Assembly: GCA_016191345.1 (NCBI GenBank)
Contig: JACPOU010000032.1
Location: 44,699-108,698, forward strand
Source: Chloroflexota bacterium
GTDB taxonomy: Bacteria; Chloroflexota; Limnocylindria; Limnocylindrales; CSP1-4
Direction: 5' to 3'
DNA length: 64,000 nt
Below are positions 44,234 through 51,539 of the stretch, piece after piece (position 1 is the stretch's first letter; each line of letters begins with the position of its first letter). The notes under the pieces were generated by a model. It was not told where the DNA came from and did not search any database. It saw nothing but the letters and a program-made list of their open reading frames with translations. The position numbers and the translations under genes were made by a program.

Positions 44234-44575
44234 CATTACAGCGCGTTGACCCCGAATTGGAACCGTCGGGGCGTCCAGCGGCAACCTGACGGGTCCGCCG
44301 AAAGGGTTGCCGCGTCGCGAGGCGATGCTCTATCGTGGCGGCAATGGTCAGCCATCGCATCTCCCGGGACATGTGTACGCGCGGCGGTCCCGCCGTGCGG
44401 AGGACGCGAATCACCGCCTGACGCCGGGCCCAGGCCCAGCGCCGGTGACATTCGCCGGTTCCTGTCCCGCCATCAACGCCGATGGCCCAGACCCTCCTCC
44501 GGATCCACCACGCGGGAGACCGCTGCCCGACGATCTGTGTCCCGTCGTCGAACCATCCGTCCCGGAGGAACCCAC
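44234..44575. other. intergenic region between dap promoter and carbonic anhydrase gene
   Basis: About 340 bases. CTATCG near 44330 could be a -10 box for the plus strand but no clear -35 was found. CGACGAT...GTCGTCG around 44529-44551 can form a hairpin just before the GGAGG of the next gene. No gene or known riboswitch recognised. Confidence 0.4.
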
Positions 44576-45082
44576 GTGACCACCCTGACCACCGCCCCAG
44601 AGACCGAGCGGGCACTCGCCGAGAGCGAGCGGCACGCCGCCACGTTCGACCGGCCCAACCTGGAGCTGCCGCCCAGCCGCAAGCTCGCCGTGCTGGCGTG
44701 CATGGACGCACGCCTCACCGTCGAGCAGGTCCTGGGCCTGCGGACCGGCGAGGCCCACATCATCCGCAATGCCGGCGGGCTCGCGACCGAGGACGCCATT
44801 CGGTCGATCGTCATCAGCCAGCGCCTGCTCGGGACCGAGGAGGTCCTCGTCATCGAGCACACGGGCTGCGGGATGCTGACGTTCGACGACGACGAGGTCC
44901 GCGCCTCGATCACCGAATCGACGGGCGTCGAGGTGGACCTGCCGCTCCACGCGTTCCCGGACCTGGAAGCGAACCTCAGCGCGCAGGTGGACCGGATCCG
45001 CGCCCATCCGTGGGTGCGGGACGTGCCCGTGACCGGCGTGATCTACGAGGTCGAGACGGGCCGTCTGCGCCGCGTCGCCTGA
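44576..45082 (+). CDS. beta-class carbonic anhydrase
   Basis: A 168-residue beta-carbonic anhydrase. Zinc ligands are Cys42 (ACMDARL), His95 and Cys98 (EHTGCGM); Asp44/Arg46 form the catalytic dyad. The short length matches the mycobacterial Rv1284 type. It interconverts CO2 and bicarbonate, which would supply carboxylases such as those of fatty-acid synthesis. GTG start with GGAGG seven bases upstream is unambiguous. Confidence 0.93.
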   Translation: MTTLTTAPETERALAESERHAATFDRPNLELPPSRKLAVLACMDARLTVEQVLGLRTGEAHIIRNAGGLATEDAIRSIVISQRLLGTEEVLVIEHTGCGMLTFDDDEVRASITESTGVEVDLPLHAFPDLEANLSAQVDRIRAHPWVRDVPVTGVIYEVETGRLRRVA

Positions 45083-45155
45083 GCGCTACCGACGACACGC
45101 CCCGGGTGACGGCTGAGGCCGCCACCCGGGGGACTGCGGTGAGCGCCACCGGGCC

Positions 45156-46199
45156 TCAGCGGACCGGCTGCGACACGCGGGCGTGCTGGGCGAGCAGGTC
45201 ACCGAGGGTGACGGACTCGCCCCGTTCGCCGAGGCGGGCCATGCCGCACTCGGTGGCGACGGCGTACCTGCGCCCCGCCGAATCGGCGGCCCGGACGAGC
45301 TCGTCGATCCGGGCACTGTCGTTCTCGTAGTCGATGACCCCGAGCGACAGCTCGGCGTCGCCGGCCTGGAGGTCCCGGAGTGGAGCGAAGTACTCGCTCG
45401 TCCGCCCGTTCTCGCGATCGACCGGCAGGTGCAGGAAGTCGAGGTCCGTGCGCAGCGCCACCGCGTTCGCGAGCCGGACGACGAGGGCGAGATCGGCCGG
45501 CGCCACGAAGTGCCGGTGCTTGTAGTCGCCGTAGCAGAGGTGCAGGCCGCGTTCGGCCGGCCGGGCGACGACCTCGAGGCAGGCGACGAGCTCGTCGACG
45601 ATCCGGTCCAGGGTCCGCAGCTCCGGGATCGGCGAGAAGACGCCCTCCAGGGCGCCGATCTCCACCGCGACGTCCCACTGGATCGCGAGATCCCCGAGCG
45701 GGATGGATTCCTGGATCGTCCGGACCTCGTCGAACAGCGCCGCCCGGAACGGGGTCCAGAGGTTCGCCTGCGACGCCGGGCCGGCCCAGGCCACGACCAC
45801 CGCGTAGGGGGTGGGGATGCTGACCTGGAAGCGGACCCCCGCCGGGATCGTGCCCGCGGCGCGGAGTCGCACGAATTCCGCGTAGGAATCGATCGCCGCG
45901 TCCGCGTAGCCGAGTCCGCCGGCGGGGATGCGGATGCCCGCCTCGACATCGAGCCCCGGGAAGACCGAGTAGTCCGGATTGCCCGTCTCCGGGTTGACCT
46001 GGGGCGCACCCATCCGGATTCCCGGGACGGCGACGAGCTTGTCGATCTGCCACCAGATCCACTGGCTTCGCGGGCCGGTCTCGCCGTCCGTCAGCCTCGA
46101 TACGTGCCTGCCGAGGGCGCGGGCCGTAATCGCCATCGCCTCCCGGGCGGTCGGGGCGGCCAGGCTGCCGACGAGGTGTGCGCCGTGCGCGAGGGTCAT
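45156..46199 (-). CDS. MetE-like core methyltransferase (no folate domain), SAM-riboswitch controlled
   Basis: A 347-residue TIM-barrel protein of the cobalamin-independent methionine synthase superfamily, equivalent to only the C-terminal half of MetE (about 750 residues). Zinc-type residues are visible at His220/Cys222 (GLHLCYGDYKHRHF) and Cys318 (ATECGMARLG); the fourth MetE ligand (a Glu) is not obvious. The N terminus has GAHLVGSLAAP and LTDGETGPRSQW. The ATG has AGGAGG seven bases upstream, and a SAM-I riboswitch plus terminator precede it. It probably makes or salvages methionine with an unknown methyl donor, or belongs to another SAM-repressed branch. Confidence 0.78.
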   Translation of the reverse strand: MTLAHGAHLVGSLAAPTAREAMAITARALGRHVSRLTDGETGPRSQWIWWQIDKLVAVPGIRMGAPQVNPETGNPDYSVFPGLDVEAGIRIPAGGLGYADAAIDSYAEFVRLRAAGTIPAGVRFQVSIPTPYAVVVAWAGPASQANLWTPFRAALFDEVRTIQESIPLGDLAIQWDVAVEIGALEGVFSPIPELRTLDRIVDELVACLEVVARPAERGLHLCYGDYKHRHFVAPADLALVVRLANAVALRTDLDFLHLPVDRENGRTSEYFAPLRDLQAGDAELSLGVIDYENDSARIDELVRAADSAGRRYAVATECGMARLGERGESVTLGDLLAQHARVSQPVR

Positions 46200-46233
46200 G
46201 TCCAAGCCTCCTTGCGAGCATCGGGACCGGACA

Positions 46234-46263
46234 TGAACAGACCCCTCCGATCTCGGAAGGGTC
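46234..46263 (-). terminator. expression-platform terminator of the SAM riboswitch
   Basis: On the minus strand GACCCTTCCG-AGAT-CGGAGGGGTC (10-bp stem, one G-U), then TGTTCATGT. It lies 17 bases after the aptamer and 40 bases before the start codon. The U-run is weak. Confidence 0.65.
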
Positions 46264-46280
46264 CTGCAGCGTGCGCTTCC

Positions 46281-46386
46281 CTTATCTCGCAGGCGGAGGG
46301 CCTGCCCGGAATTGGCACCTTGCCGACGCTGGGTCGGCAGGTTGTCGTGGCATCGACGGGCCGGTCCCTCCGCCACTCTTGATAAG
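46281..46386 (-). ncRNA. SAM-I (S-box) riboswitch aptamer
   Basis: On the minus strand the element opens with CTTATCAAGAGTGGCGGAGG, continues GGACCGGCCCG, has CGATGCC...CAACC, then GGTGCCAATTCC and GGGCAGG, and closes with GAGATAAG. CTTATC pairs with GATAAG to form P1. These are the invariant S-box blocks in order and at the right spacing, including the kink-turn and pseudoknot segments. It controls the MetE-like gene at 46199. Binding of S-adenosylmethionine should favour the downstream terminator. Confidence 0.93.
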
Positions 46387-46407
46387 TCGCTCTTCAGTTG
46401 TCCGGGA

Positions 46408-46437
46408 ATCCTAGCCCAGCCGGGGAGCCCGCGGCAA
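46408..46437 (-). promoter_or_regulatory. promoter of the SAM riboswitch transcript
   Basis: On the minus strand TTGCCG (46437-46432) and TAGGAT (46413-46408) with an 18-base spacer, placing the RNA start about 15 bases before the aptamer. The divergent acetolactate-synthase-like gene starts 66 bases away. Confidence 0.55.
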
Positions 46438-46502
46438 CCATTACCTCGCGAGCCACCTCCCGGCGGCCGCCTGCCCGCCGCCTCCCGTGACAAACTCTCG
46501 GC

Positions 46503-48215
46503 ATGACGACTCCTCCGCGCCCGGCGCGAACCGCCGCCGACATCCTGGTCGAAGGCCTCGTCGCGGAACGCTGCGACTACGTCTTCTCCGTGCCCGGCGA
46601 GGAGACGATGGATGTCCTCGACGCCCTGTCGCGCACCGATCGCGTGCGGCACATCACGACCCGTCACGAGCAGGGCGCCGCGTTCATGGCGGACGTCCAT
46701 GGCCGCCTGACCGGCCGAGCCGCCGTGGCGATGGCAACTCTCGGGCCAGGGGCCACGAACCTCATCACGGGCGTCGCCGACGCCTTCCTCGACCGGGCGC
46801 CGATGGTCGCGATCACGGGCCAGGCGAGCTCCGACAAGCTCCACAAGGAGGCCCACCAGGTCGTCGACATCGTGGGCATGCTCCGCCCGGTCACGAAGTG
46901 GAACACCCGGGTGGAGCGGGTCGACGCCGTCCCCGAGATCGTCCGCAAGGCGTTCCGCGTCGCGACCCTGGAGAAGCCCGGCCCGACCCACATCGAGCTG
47001 CCGGAGAACCTGGCCGCCATGGCGCCCGAGTCGGGCGCCCCGACCCGGCCGATCGCTCCCGGGCGGACCTACTTCCCGGAGCCCACGGACGAGGCGATCG
47101 ACCATGCGGCGCGCCTGATCGCGGCGAGCGAGCGGCCGATCATCCTGGCCGGCAACGGCGTCCTCCGGCGACGCGCCTCGGGGCCCCTTCGCGCGCTCGC
47201 CAAGGGCCTTCACGTCCCGGTCGCGGCGACGTTCATGGGCAAGGGCGCCATCGACGACCGCTCGCACCTGTCGCTCATGGCCGTGGGGCTCCAGGCCCGC
47301 GACCACGTCCTGTCCGGCTTCGACCGGGCGGACCTCGTGATCTGCGTCGGCTATGACCTGGTCGAGTTCGCCCCGGGACGGTGGAATCCCGAGGGGACCA
47401 AGCACATCGTCCACATCGACACGCAGCCGGCCGAGGTCGATGCCGCGTACAACCCGGCGATCGAGCTCGTCGGCGACATCGATGGAGCCCTCGAGCGGCT
47501 CCTCGCGGCGCTCCTGCCGCTCGGGATCGGCGGCCGGACCGCCGCCGAGCGGCATGCCTCCAAGGAGATCCTCGTCAACGCCGATCTCCGGACCGCGCTC
47601 CTCGAGGACCTCCGCGCCTGCGAGGCAGACCAGGGCTTCCCGATCAAGCCCCAGCGCGCGCTCCTGGAGCTGCGCCGCGCCCTCGGGCCGCACGACATCG
47701 TCGTCAGCGACGTCGGTGCCCACAAGGTCTGGGTGGCCCGCCTCTACCAGGCCTACGAGCCGAACACGGTGATCATCTCCAACGGGTTCGCGGCAATGGG
47801 CATCTCGCTGCCCGGCGCCATCGCGGCCAAGCTCGTCCACCCGGACCGCAGGGTCGTCGCGCTCTGCGGCGACGGCGGGTTCCTCATGAACTCGCAGGAG
47901 CTCGAGACCGCGAAGCGGATCGGCGCGAATATCGTCGTCGTGGTCTGGCGCGACGACGGCTACGGGCTCATCGACTGGAAGCAGCGGAACGAGTTCGGAC
48001 GGCCGTTCGGGGTCGAGTTCGGCAACCCGGACTTCGTCGACTACGCCCGGTCGTTCGGGATCGCCGGCTTCCGGCCGACCTCGGCGGACGACCTCTACCC
48101 GACCCTGATGAAGGCGCTCGAGGTGGACGGGCCGGCCCTCGTGGAGGTCCCGATCGACTACCGCGAGAACCTCCGGCTGACGGAGCGCCTGGGCGCGCTG
48201 TCGGGGATGGCCTAG
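46503..48215 (+). CDS. acetolactate synthase-like TPP enzyme (catabolic type)
   Basis: A 570-residue TPP enzyme. The catalytic Glu56 is in TRHEQGAAFMADVHGR; the middle domain spans about 190-330. The TPP motif begins CGDGGFLMNSQELE and ends WRDDGYG, where the usual metal-ligand Asn is Asp. It resembles AlsS-type acetolactate synthases that work without FAD or a regulatory subunit, but other pyruvate/oxalyl-CoA/benzoylformate-like activities are possible. No alsD follows. It is divergent from the SAM-riboswitch gene, with 116 bases between the aptamer and its ATG. CAAACT six bases before the ATG may be a weak leaderless -10. Confidence 0.8.
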   Translation: MTTPPRPARTAADILVEGLVAERCDYVFSVPGEETMDVLDALSRTDRVRHITTRHEQGAAFMADVHGRLTGRAAVAMATLGPGATNLITGVADAFLDRAPMVAITGQASSDKLHKEAHQVVDIVGMLRPVTKWNTRVERVDAVPEIVRKAFRVATLEKPGPTHIELPENLAAMAPESGAPTRPIAPGRTYFPEPTDEAIDHAARLIAASERPIILAGNGVLRRRASGPLRALAKGLHVPVAATFMGKGAIDDRSHLSLMAVGLQARDHVLSGFDRADLVICVGYDLVEFAPGRWNPEGTKHIVHIDTQPAEVDAAYNPAIELVGDIDGALERLLAALLPLGIGGRTAAERHASKEILVNADLRTALLEDLRACEADQGFPIKPQRALLELRRALGPHDIVVSDVGAHKVWVARLYQAYEPNTVIISNGFAAMGISLPGAIAAKLVHPDRRVVALCGDGGFLMNSQELETAKRIGANIVVVVWRDDGYGLIDWKQRNEFGRPFGVEFGNPDFVDYARSFGIAGFRPTSADDLYPTLMKALEVDGPALVEVPIDYRENLRLTERLGALSGMA

Positions 48216-48685
48216 GACTTCCTGCGAGCCCCACAGGTACCAGATTCTCTCCTCTGGACGACCGCCCACCACGCTGCACTGATACCTTGCCTGGGCGCAG
48301 CGCTGTCGCGTAGCTGACAACGATTCCGACAACCTGATACTTGCGTCTGCTGGTGCGTGGGCGCACAGTGCGGACCTCACGGCGCCCGGCGAGCCAGCCT
48401 CGTCCGGTCGAAGGCGACCGTGGCGCTGCACCGCACGAGACGCACGGGCCCGGGGGCAAGGCCGGGGACTCGTGGTGCGACATCCCGGGGGAGGGGAGGT
48501 CGAGCGCGCGAGTGCCGATGTTCTGGGTCCCTGGAGGGGCGGGCCCATCGAGTCTGCCGTCCCCTTCGTCAGTTCCGAATGCGAGACGCTCGCTTCCCGT
48601 ATCAACGCGGGCTGCCTGCTGCTTCGCGATCCCGAGAGGGCATCCATCGCGTGAATCTTCGAACACCTGGAGAGGGTTGGGACAA
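48216..48685 (+). other. long leader region of the Ig-like surface protein gene
   Basis: About 470 bases without a gene. A promoter is likely at 48314-48341 (CTGACA, 16-base spacer, GATACT), which would give a 5' untranslated region of about 340 bases. CTGATACCTTGC near 48278 and CTGATACTTGCG near 48334 are near-direct repeats. The leader is GC-rich and could fold, but I see no match to c-di-GMP, SAM or other familiar riboswitch cores. Confidence 0.5.
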
Positions 48686-50653
48686 ATGATCAGTCGACGA
48701 ATCACCAAGAAGAGGACCGGGCGCAAGCTCTTCACCGGCATCGCCATCCTGGCATTGGTCGGTGGCGTCCTGGGCGTCTATGCCACGGCGCTGGCCGTCC
48801 ACGACACGGGCGTCTTCGAGCTCGACCGAAACGCCCTCAACGACTCGGGTGCAGGCGAGGACTGGAACCTGGTGTGTCCGACGTCCACCCCGGTCGGCAT
48901 CGCTCCTGGCTGTCTGGGTGGCACCACCGCCACTGTCAGCAGCTTCATCACCGATCCCGACGGCGCCACCATCTTCACGGGCGGCGGGTCGAAGGATGAC
49001 CTGGACATCTCGAACTGGCGGCACACCAATGGCTCCGTCCCCGACAAGGACGAGCTCCATCAGGGGATGGCGGCCCGTTACGACACCGCCGACCAGTCGC
49101 TCCTCTACTTCGCGGCCGACCGAAACGCCGCTAATGGCGATGCCCAGATGGCGGTCTGGTTCTTCCAGAGCGCTGTCGGTCCGGTCACTGGCGGCACGTT
49201 CAGCGGCGCCCATCAGGACGGCGACATTCTCGTTCTGAGTGACTTCACCAAGGGTGGCGGCCTGCCGACGGTCCGCGTGTTCCAGTGGAATGGACCTGGC
49301 GGCGACATCGCTGGCAGTGGCGCCATCAACGGCACCCTTGACATCCTCTACGGCACGACGGCTACCCCGCAGGACTGCGTTGCGACGGTGTTGACCGAGG
49401 ACCCTGCGTGCGCCACGGTGAACGCCGCGAACACCAATTCGCCGTGGGCATTCCAGGCCAAGTCGGCCAAGGCCCCAGCCAACGTCTTCATTCCGGGCAC
49501 GTTCTACGAGGGCGGGATTGACCTGACCTTCCTGGGCCTGGGCGACGAGTGCTTCTCGAGTTTCCTGATCGAGACTCGCTCCTCGCAGTCCGTTGATGCC
49601 GTCCTCAAGGACTTCGTTGGCGGCTCCTTCCAGTCCTGTGGCGCGGGGCTGGCGACACAGGTCTCGGATGACGAGTTCGAGATCGGCGGGTCGGTCATGG
49701 ATGACGCAACGGTCACCGTGATCGGTGGTCCCAACCCGCCCGCCCCGACCGGGGACGTCACCTTCACGGTGAGCTACAACGGCGGGACCCCGGAGGCCGT
49801 GTCCGTTGAAGCGCTCTCCGGCGCCGTCAGGAACGGCAACGCGTACACGGTCACGTCGGATAGCTACACGCCGACGGCTGCCGGCGACTACTGCTTCTCG
49901 GCCACCTGGCCAGGAGATACGAACTACACGGGTTCCTTCGCAGACGACGGCACAAACGAGTGCTTCACCGTCACGCCGAAGCAGCCCGGCATCACGACGA
50001 CAGTCAACGACGCCGGACCCATTGATCCGGGCACGGAGCTCTGGGATACCGCCGAGCTGACGGGCACGGCCGATCCGTCCAACGGGGTGGGCGGCACGAT
50101 CACGTTTGTGGCGTACCTCGCCGATAGACCGGACACGTGCGAGAACGACGTGTACACGAGCACGGTTAGTGTGACCGGCGACGGCTCGTACGACTCCCGT
50201 GACGGCGACGGGGGTGTCTTCGCCCCAATTGACCCAGGGAACTACAACTGGATCGCGACCTACACCCCGGATGCAGGCGACGTCAACAACCTGCCGATCG
50301 CCGGCATCTGTGGCGACGAAGGCGAGGGCAGCGTCGTTCAGCAGTTCAACCCGACACTGACGACCGCCCAGACCTGGACCGTTTCTGACACGGTCACGAT
50401 CGACCCGGTTGGCGGCGGGGACCTCGAGGGCACGGTCTACTTCGAGCTCCGTCGGAACTCCTGCGACGGCACCCTGATCTCCTCTGAGAGCATCGCCGTC
50501 ACCGGTGGCGCCACGACGGCCAGCTCGACGGCCCAGGTCTTCACGGACGACGTGACCCTCTGGTGGGTCGTCTGGTACTCGAGCGAAAACCCCGCACAGA
50601 CCGACATCGCGACGAGCTGCAAGGAGAACTCCGTCCTCGAGGTCAACAACTAG
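48686..50653 (+). CDS. secreted multi-domain Ig-like surface protein
   Basis: A 655-residue exported protein: basic start, signal helix (GIAILALVGGVLGVYATALA), then a domain of about 300 residues beginning VHDTGVFELDRNALNDSGAG. Three Ig-like/bacterial-adhesin repeats follow (about 340-435, 440-560 and 560-650), each with TxTxT strands and Cys pairs (for example YCFSATWPGDTNY). It ends CKENSVLEVNN with no LPxTG or membrane anchor. It is richer in Asn, Thr and Asp, and its wobble positions are more relaxed, than its neighbours, which may reflect secretion or transfer. A 340-base leader precedes it. Probable S-layer, adhesin or matrix protein. Confidence 0.75.
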   Translation: MISRRITKKRTGRKLFTGIAILALVGGVLGVYATALAVHDTGVFELDRNALNDSGAGEDWNLVCPTSTPVGIAPGCLGGTTATVSSFITDPDGATIFTGGGSKDDLDISNWRHTNGSVPDKDELHQGMAARYDTADQSLLYFAADRNAANGDAQMAVWFFQSAVGPVTGGTFSGAHQDGDILVLSDFTKGGGLPTVRVFQWNGPGGDIAGSGAINGTLDILYGTTATPQDCVATVLTEDPACATVNAANTNSPWAFQAKSAKAPANVFIPGTFYEGGIDLTFLGLGDECFSSFLIETRSSQSVDAVLKDFVGGSFQSCGAGLATQVSDDEFEIGGSVMDDATVTVIGGPNPPAPTGDVTFTVSYNGGTPEAVSVEALSGAVRNGNAYTVTSDSYTPTAAGDYCFSATWPGDTNYTGSFADDGTNECFTVTPKQPGITTTVNDAGPIDPGTELWDTAELTGTADPSNGVGGTITFVAYLADRPDTCENDVYTSTVSVTGDGSYDSRDGDGGVFAPIDPGNYNWIATYTPDAGDVNNLPIAGICGDEGEGSVVQQFNPTLTTAQTWTVSDTVTIDPVGGGDLEGTVYFELRRNSCDGTLISSESIAVTGGATTASSTAQVFTDDVTLWWVVWYSSENPAQTDIATSCKENSVLEVNN

Positions 50654-50686
50654 CCTCGCAGGCCCAGTCAATGGGCAACGAACAGG

Positions 50687-50712
50687 AGGCCCCGGCCAGT
50701 CGGCCGGGGCCT
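50687..50712. terminator. terminator hairpin between converging genes
   Basis: AGGCCCCGGCC-AGTC-GGCCGGGGCCT, 11-bp perfect stem with tetraloop, 33 bases after the surface-protein stop and 33 bases beyond the end of the minus-strand gene. On the minus strand it is followed by TCCTGTT, on the plus strand by ACCCG, so it may serve both genes. Confidence 0.7.
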
Positions 50713-50744
50713 ACCCGTTCACGGTGCGACGATTGAGGTGCGGC

Positions 50745-51203
50745 TTAGGAGCCGACGCTGAAGTTGAGGGTCGCGAGGGTCGTGGTGCGCGTCCCATCCT
50801 TCGTGGAGTAGAGGCGCGCCGTGCAGCTGGCGCTGCCGCCCGTCCAGGCGCTGGACGAGAGGGTCGTGTTCTTGGTCCACGGGTAGCTCGCGAAGAAGCC
50901 CGCGGACGCCGTCAGGACCCAGGTGGAACCCTGATAGCAGTTGACGCTGACAAACGGGCTGGCGGTCGCCGTGGTCGACACGTTGAAGGTGATGGTGTCG
51001 CGCCAGTTCGGGGCACCATTGCCGTTCGCATCCGCGACCATGACCAGCGCGAGCGAGCCACCGCCGCCACCCTTGCCCCCGCCGCCGCCACCCTTGGCGG
51101 CGAGTGCCGTTCCGGCGACGAGGCCGACGATCAGGAGGGCGATCAGTCCGGCCTCGGCGAACGCCAGGGCGGTATGGGACGTGAAAGCGCGAAGTTTCCT
51201 CAA
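50745..51203 (-). CDS. secreted Gly-rich/beta-sandwich protein under a c-di-GMP riboswitch
   Basis: A 152-residue exported protein. The TTG start is fixed by GGAGG seven bases upstream. A signal segment (ALAFAEAGLIALLIVGLVAGTALA) is followed by KGGGGGGKGGGGG, a flexible Gly/Lys linker, and a single Ig-like domain of about 100 residues with two Cys (VNCYQGS and ASCTARLY). The structure suggests a pilin-like or matrix-displayed domain; FAEAGLIALLIVGLVAG is also reminiscent of a class III/type IV pilin-like helix. It sits 47 bases after a c-di-GMP-I riboswitch and downstream of a GGDEF-EAL gene on the same strand. Confidence 0.78.
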   Translation of the reverse strand: MRKLRAFTSHTALAFAEAGLIALLIVGLVAGTALAAKGGGGGGKGGGGGSLALVMVADANGNGAPNWRDTITFNVSTTATASPFVSVNCYQGSTWVLTASAGFFASYPWTKNTTLSSSAWTGGSASCTARLYSTKDGTRTTTLATLNFSVGS

Positions 51204-51249
51204 GGTGCTACCTCCGGCCTCGGCGGACGCGAACGTGGGGTCCGACGAG

Positions 51250-51330
51250 CTTGGCAACCCGGCTGACTGTCGACCCCGCCCGCCAGTCCCGTGGCTTTGC
51301 GTCCCCGGGTCACCCCGGGTTTGCCCTTTT
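51250..51330 (-). ncRNA. c-di-GMP-I (GEMM-I) riboswitch aptamer
   Basis: On the minus strand: GGGCAAACC, a CCGGG-GUGA-CCCGG stem capped by a GNRA tetraloop, GGACGCAAAGCC, a second stem region, then AGCCGGGTTGCC. These are the conserved GEMM-I blocks in order: the tetraloop, the GGACGCAAAGCC core and the AGCxGGGTTxCC 3' segment. It ends 47 bases before the TTG of the secreted protein. No strong terminator follows, so control may be at translation: the downstream CGGAC...GTCCG hairpin lies close to the GGAGG. Confidence 0.93.
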
Positions 51331-51539
51331 CATAGGTCGGCGGAGTCTCGATGAGCGCCGACGCGGCGGAGGCGTGGATCCGGACGGATCGCGCCATGGC
51401 TGCTTCGCAAACGTAGGCTCCAAGGGGTTCCAGATGGAATGGCCTGATGGTACCGGGATCTGTGCTCCGCACCTTGCAGGTCCATATCGAACCGCACCGG
51501 TCCGCCCGAGGGCTGTTGCTTCCGCGAACTTCCCGGCCG
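51331..51539. other. intergenic region upstream of the c-di-GMP riboswitch
   Basis: About 210 bases between the GGDEF-EAL stop and the aptamer. GAGACT on the minus strand (51349-51344) is a possible -10 box for the riboswitch transcript. No gene seen. Confidence 0.35.

Noticed and set aside
45156..48647. 1163-codon minus-strand frame covering the MetE-like gene and beyond
   Set aside because: Its upstream part runs through the SAM riboswitch and antisense to the acetolactate-synthase-like gene; the real start has AGGAGG at 46206.
48216..48685. Second c-di-GMP riboswitch before the surface protein
   Set aside because: The GGACGCAAAGCC core and the GGGCAAACC segment are both absent.
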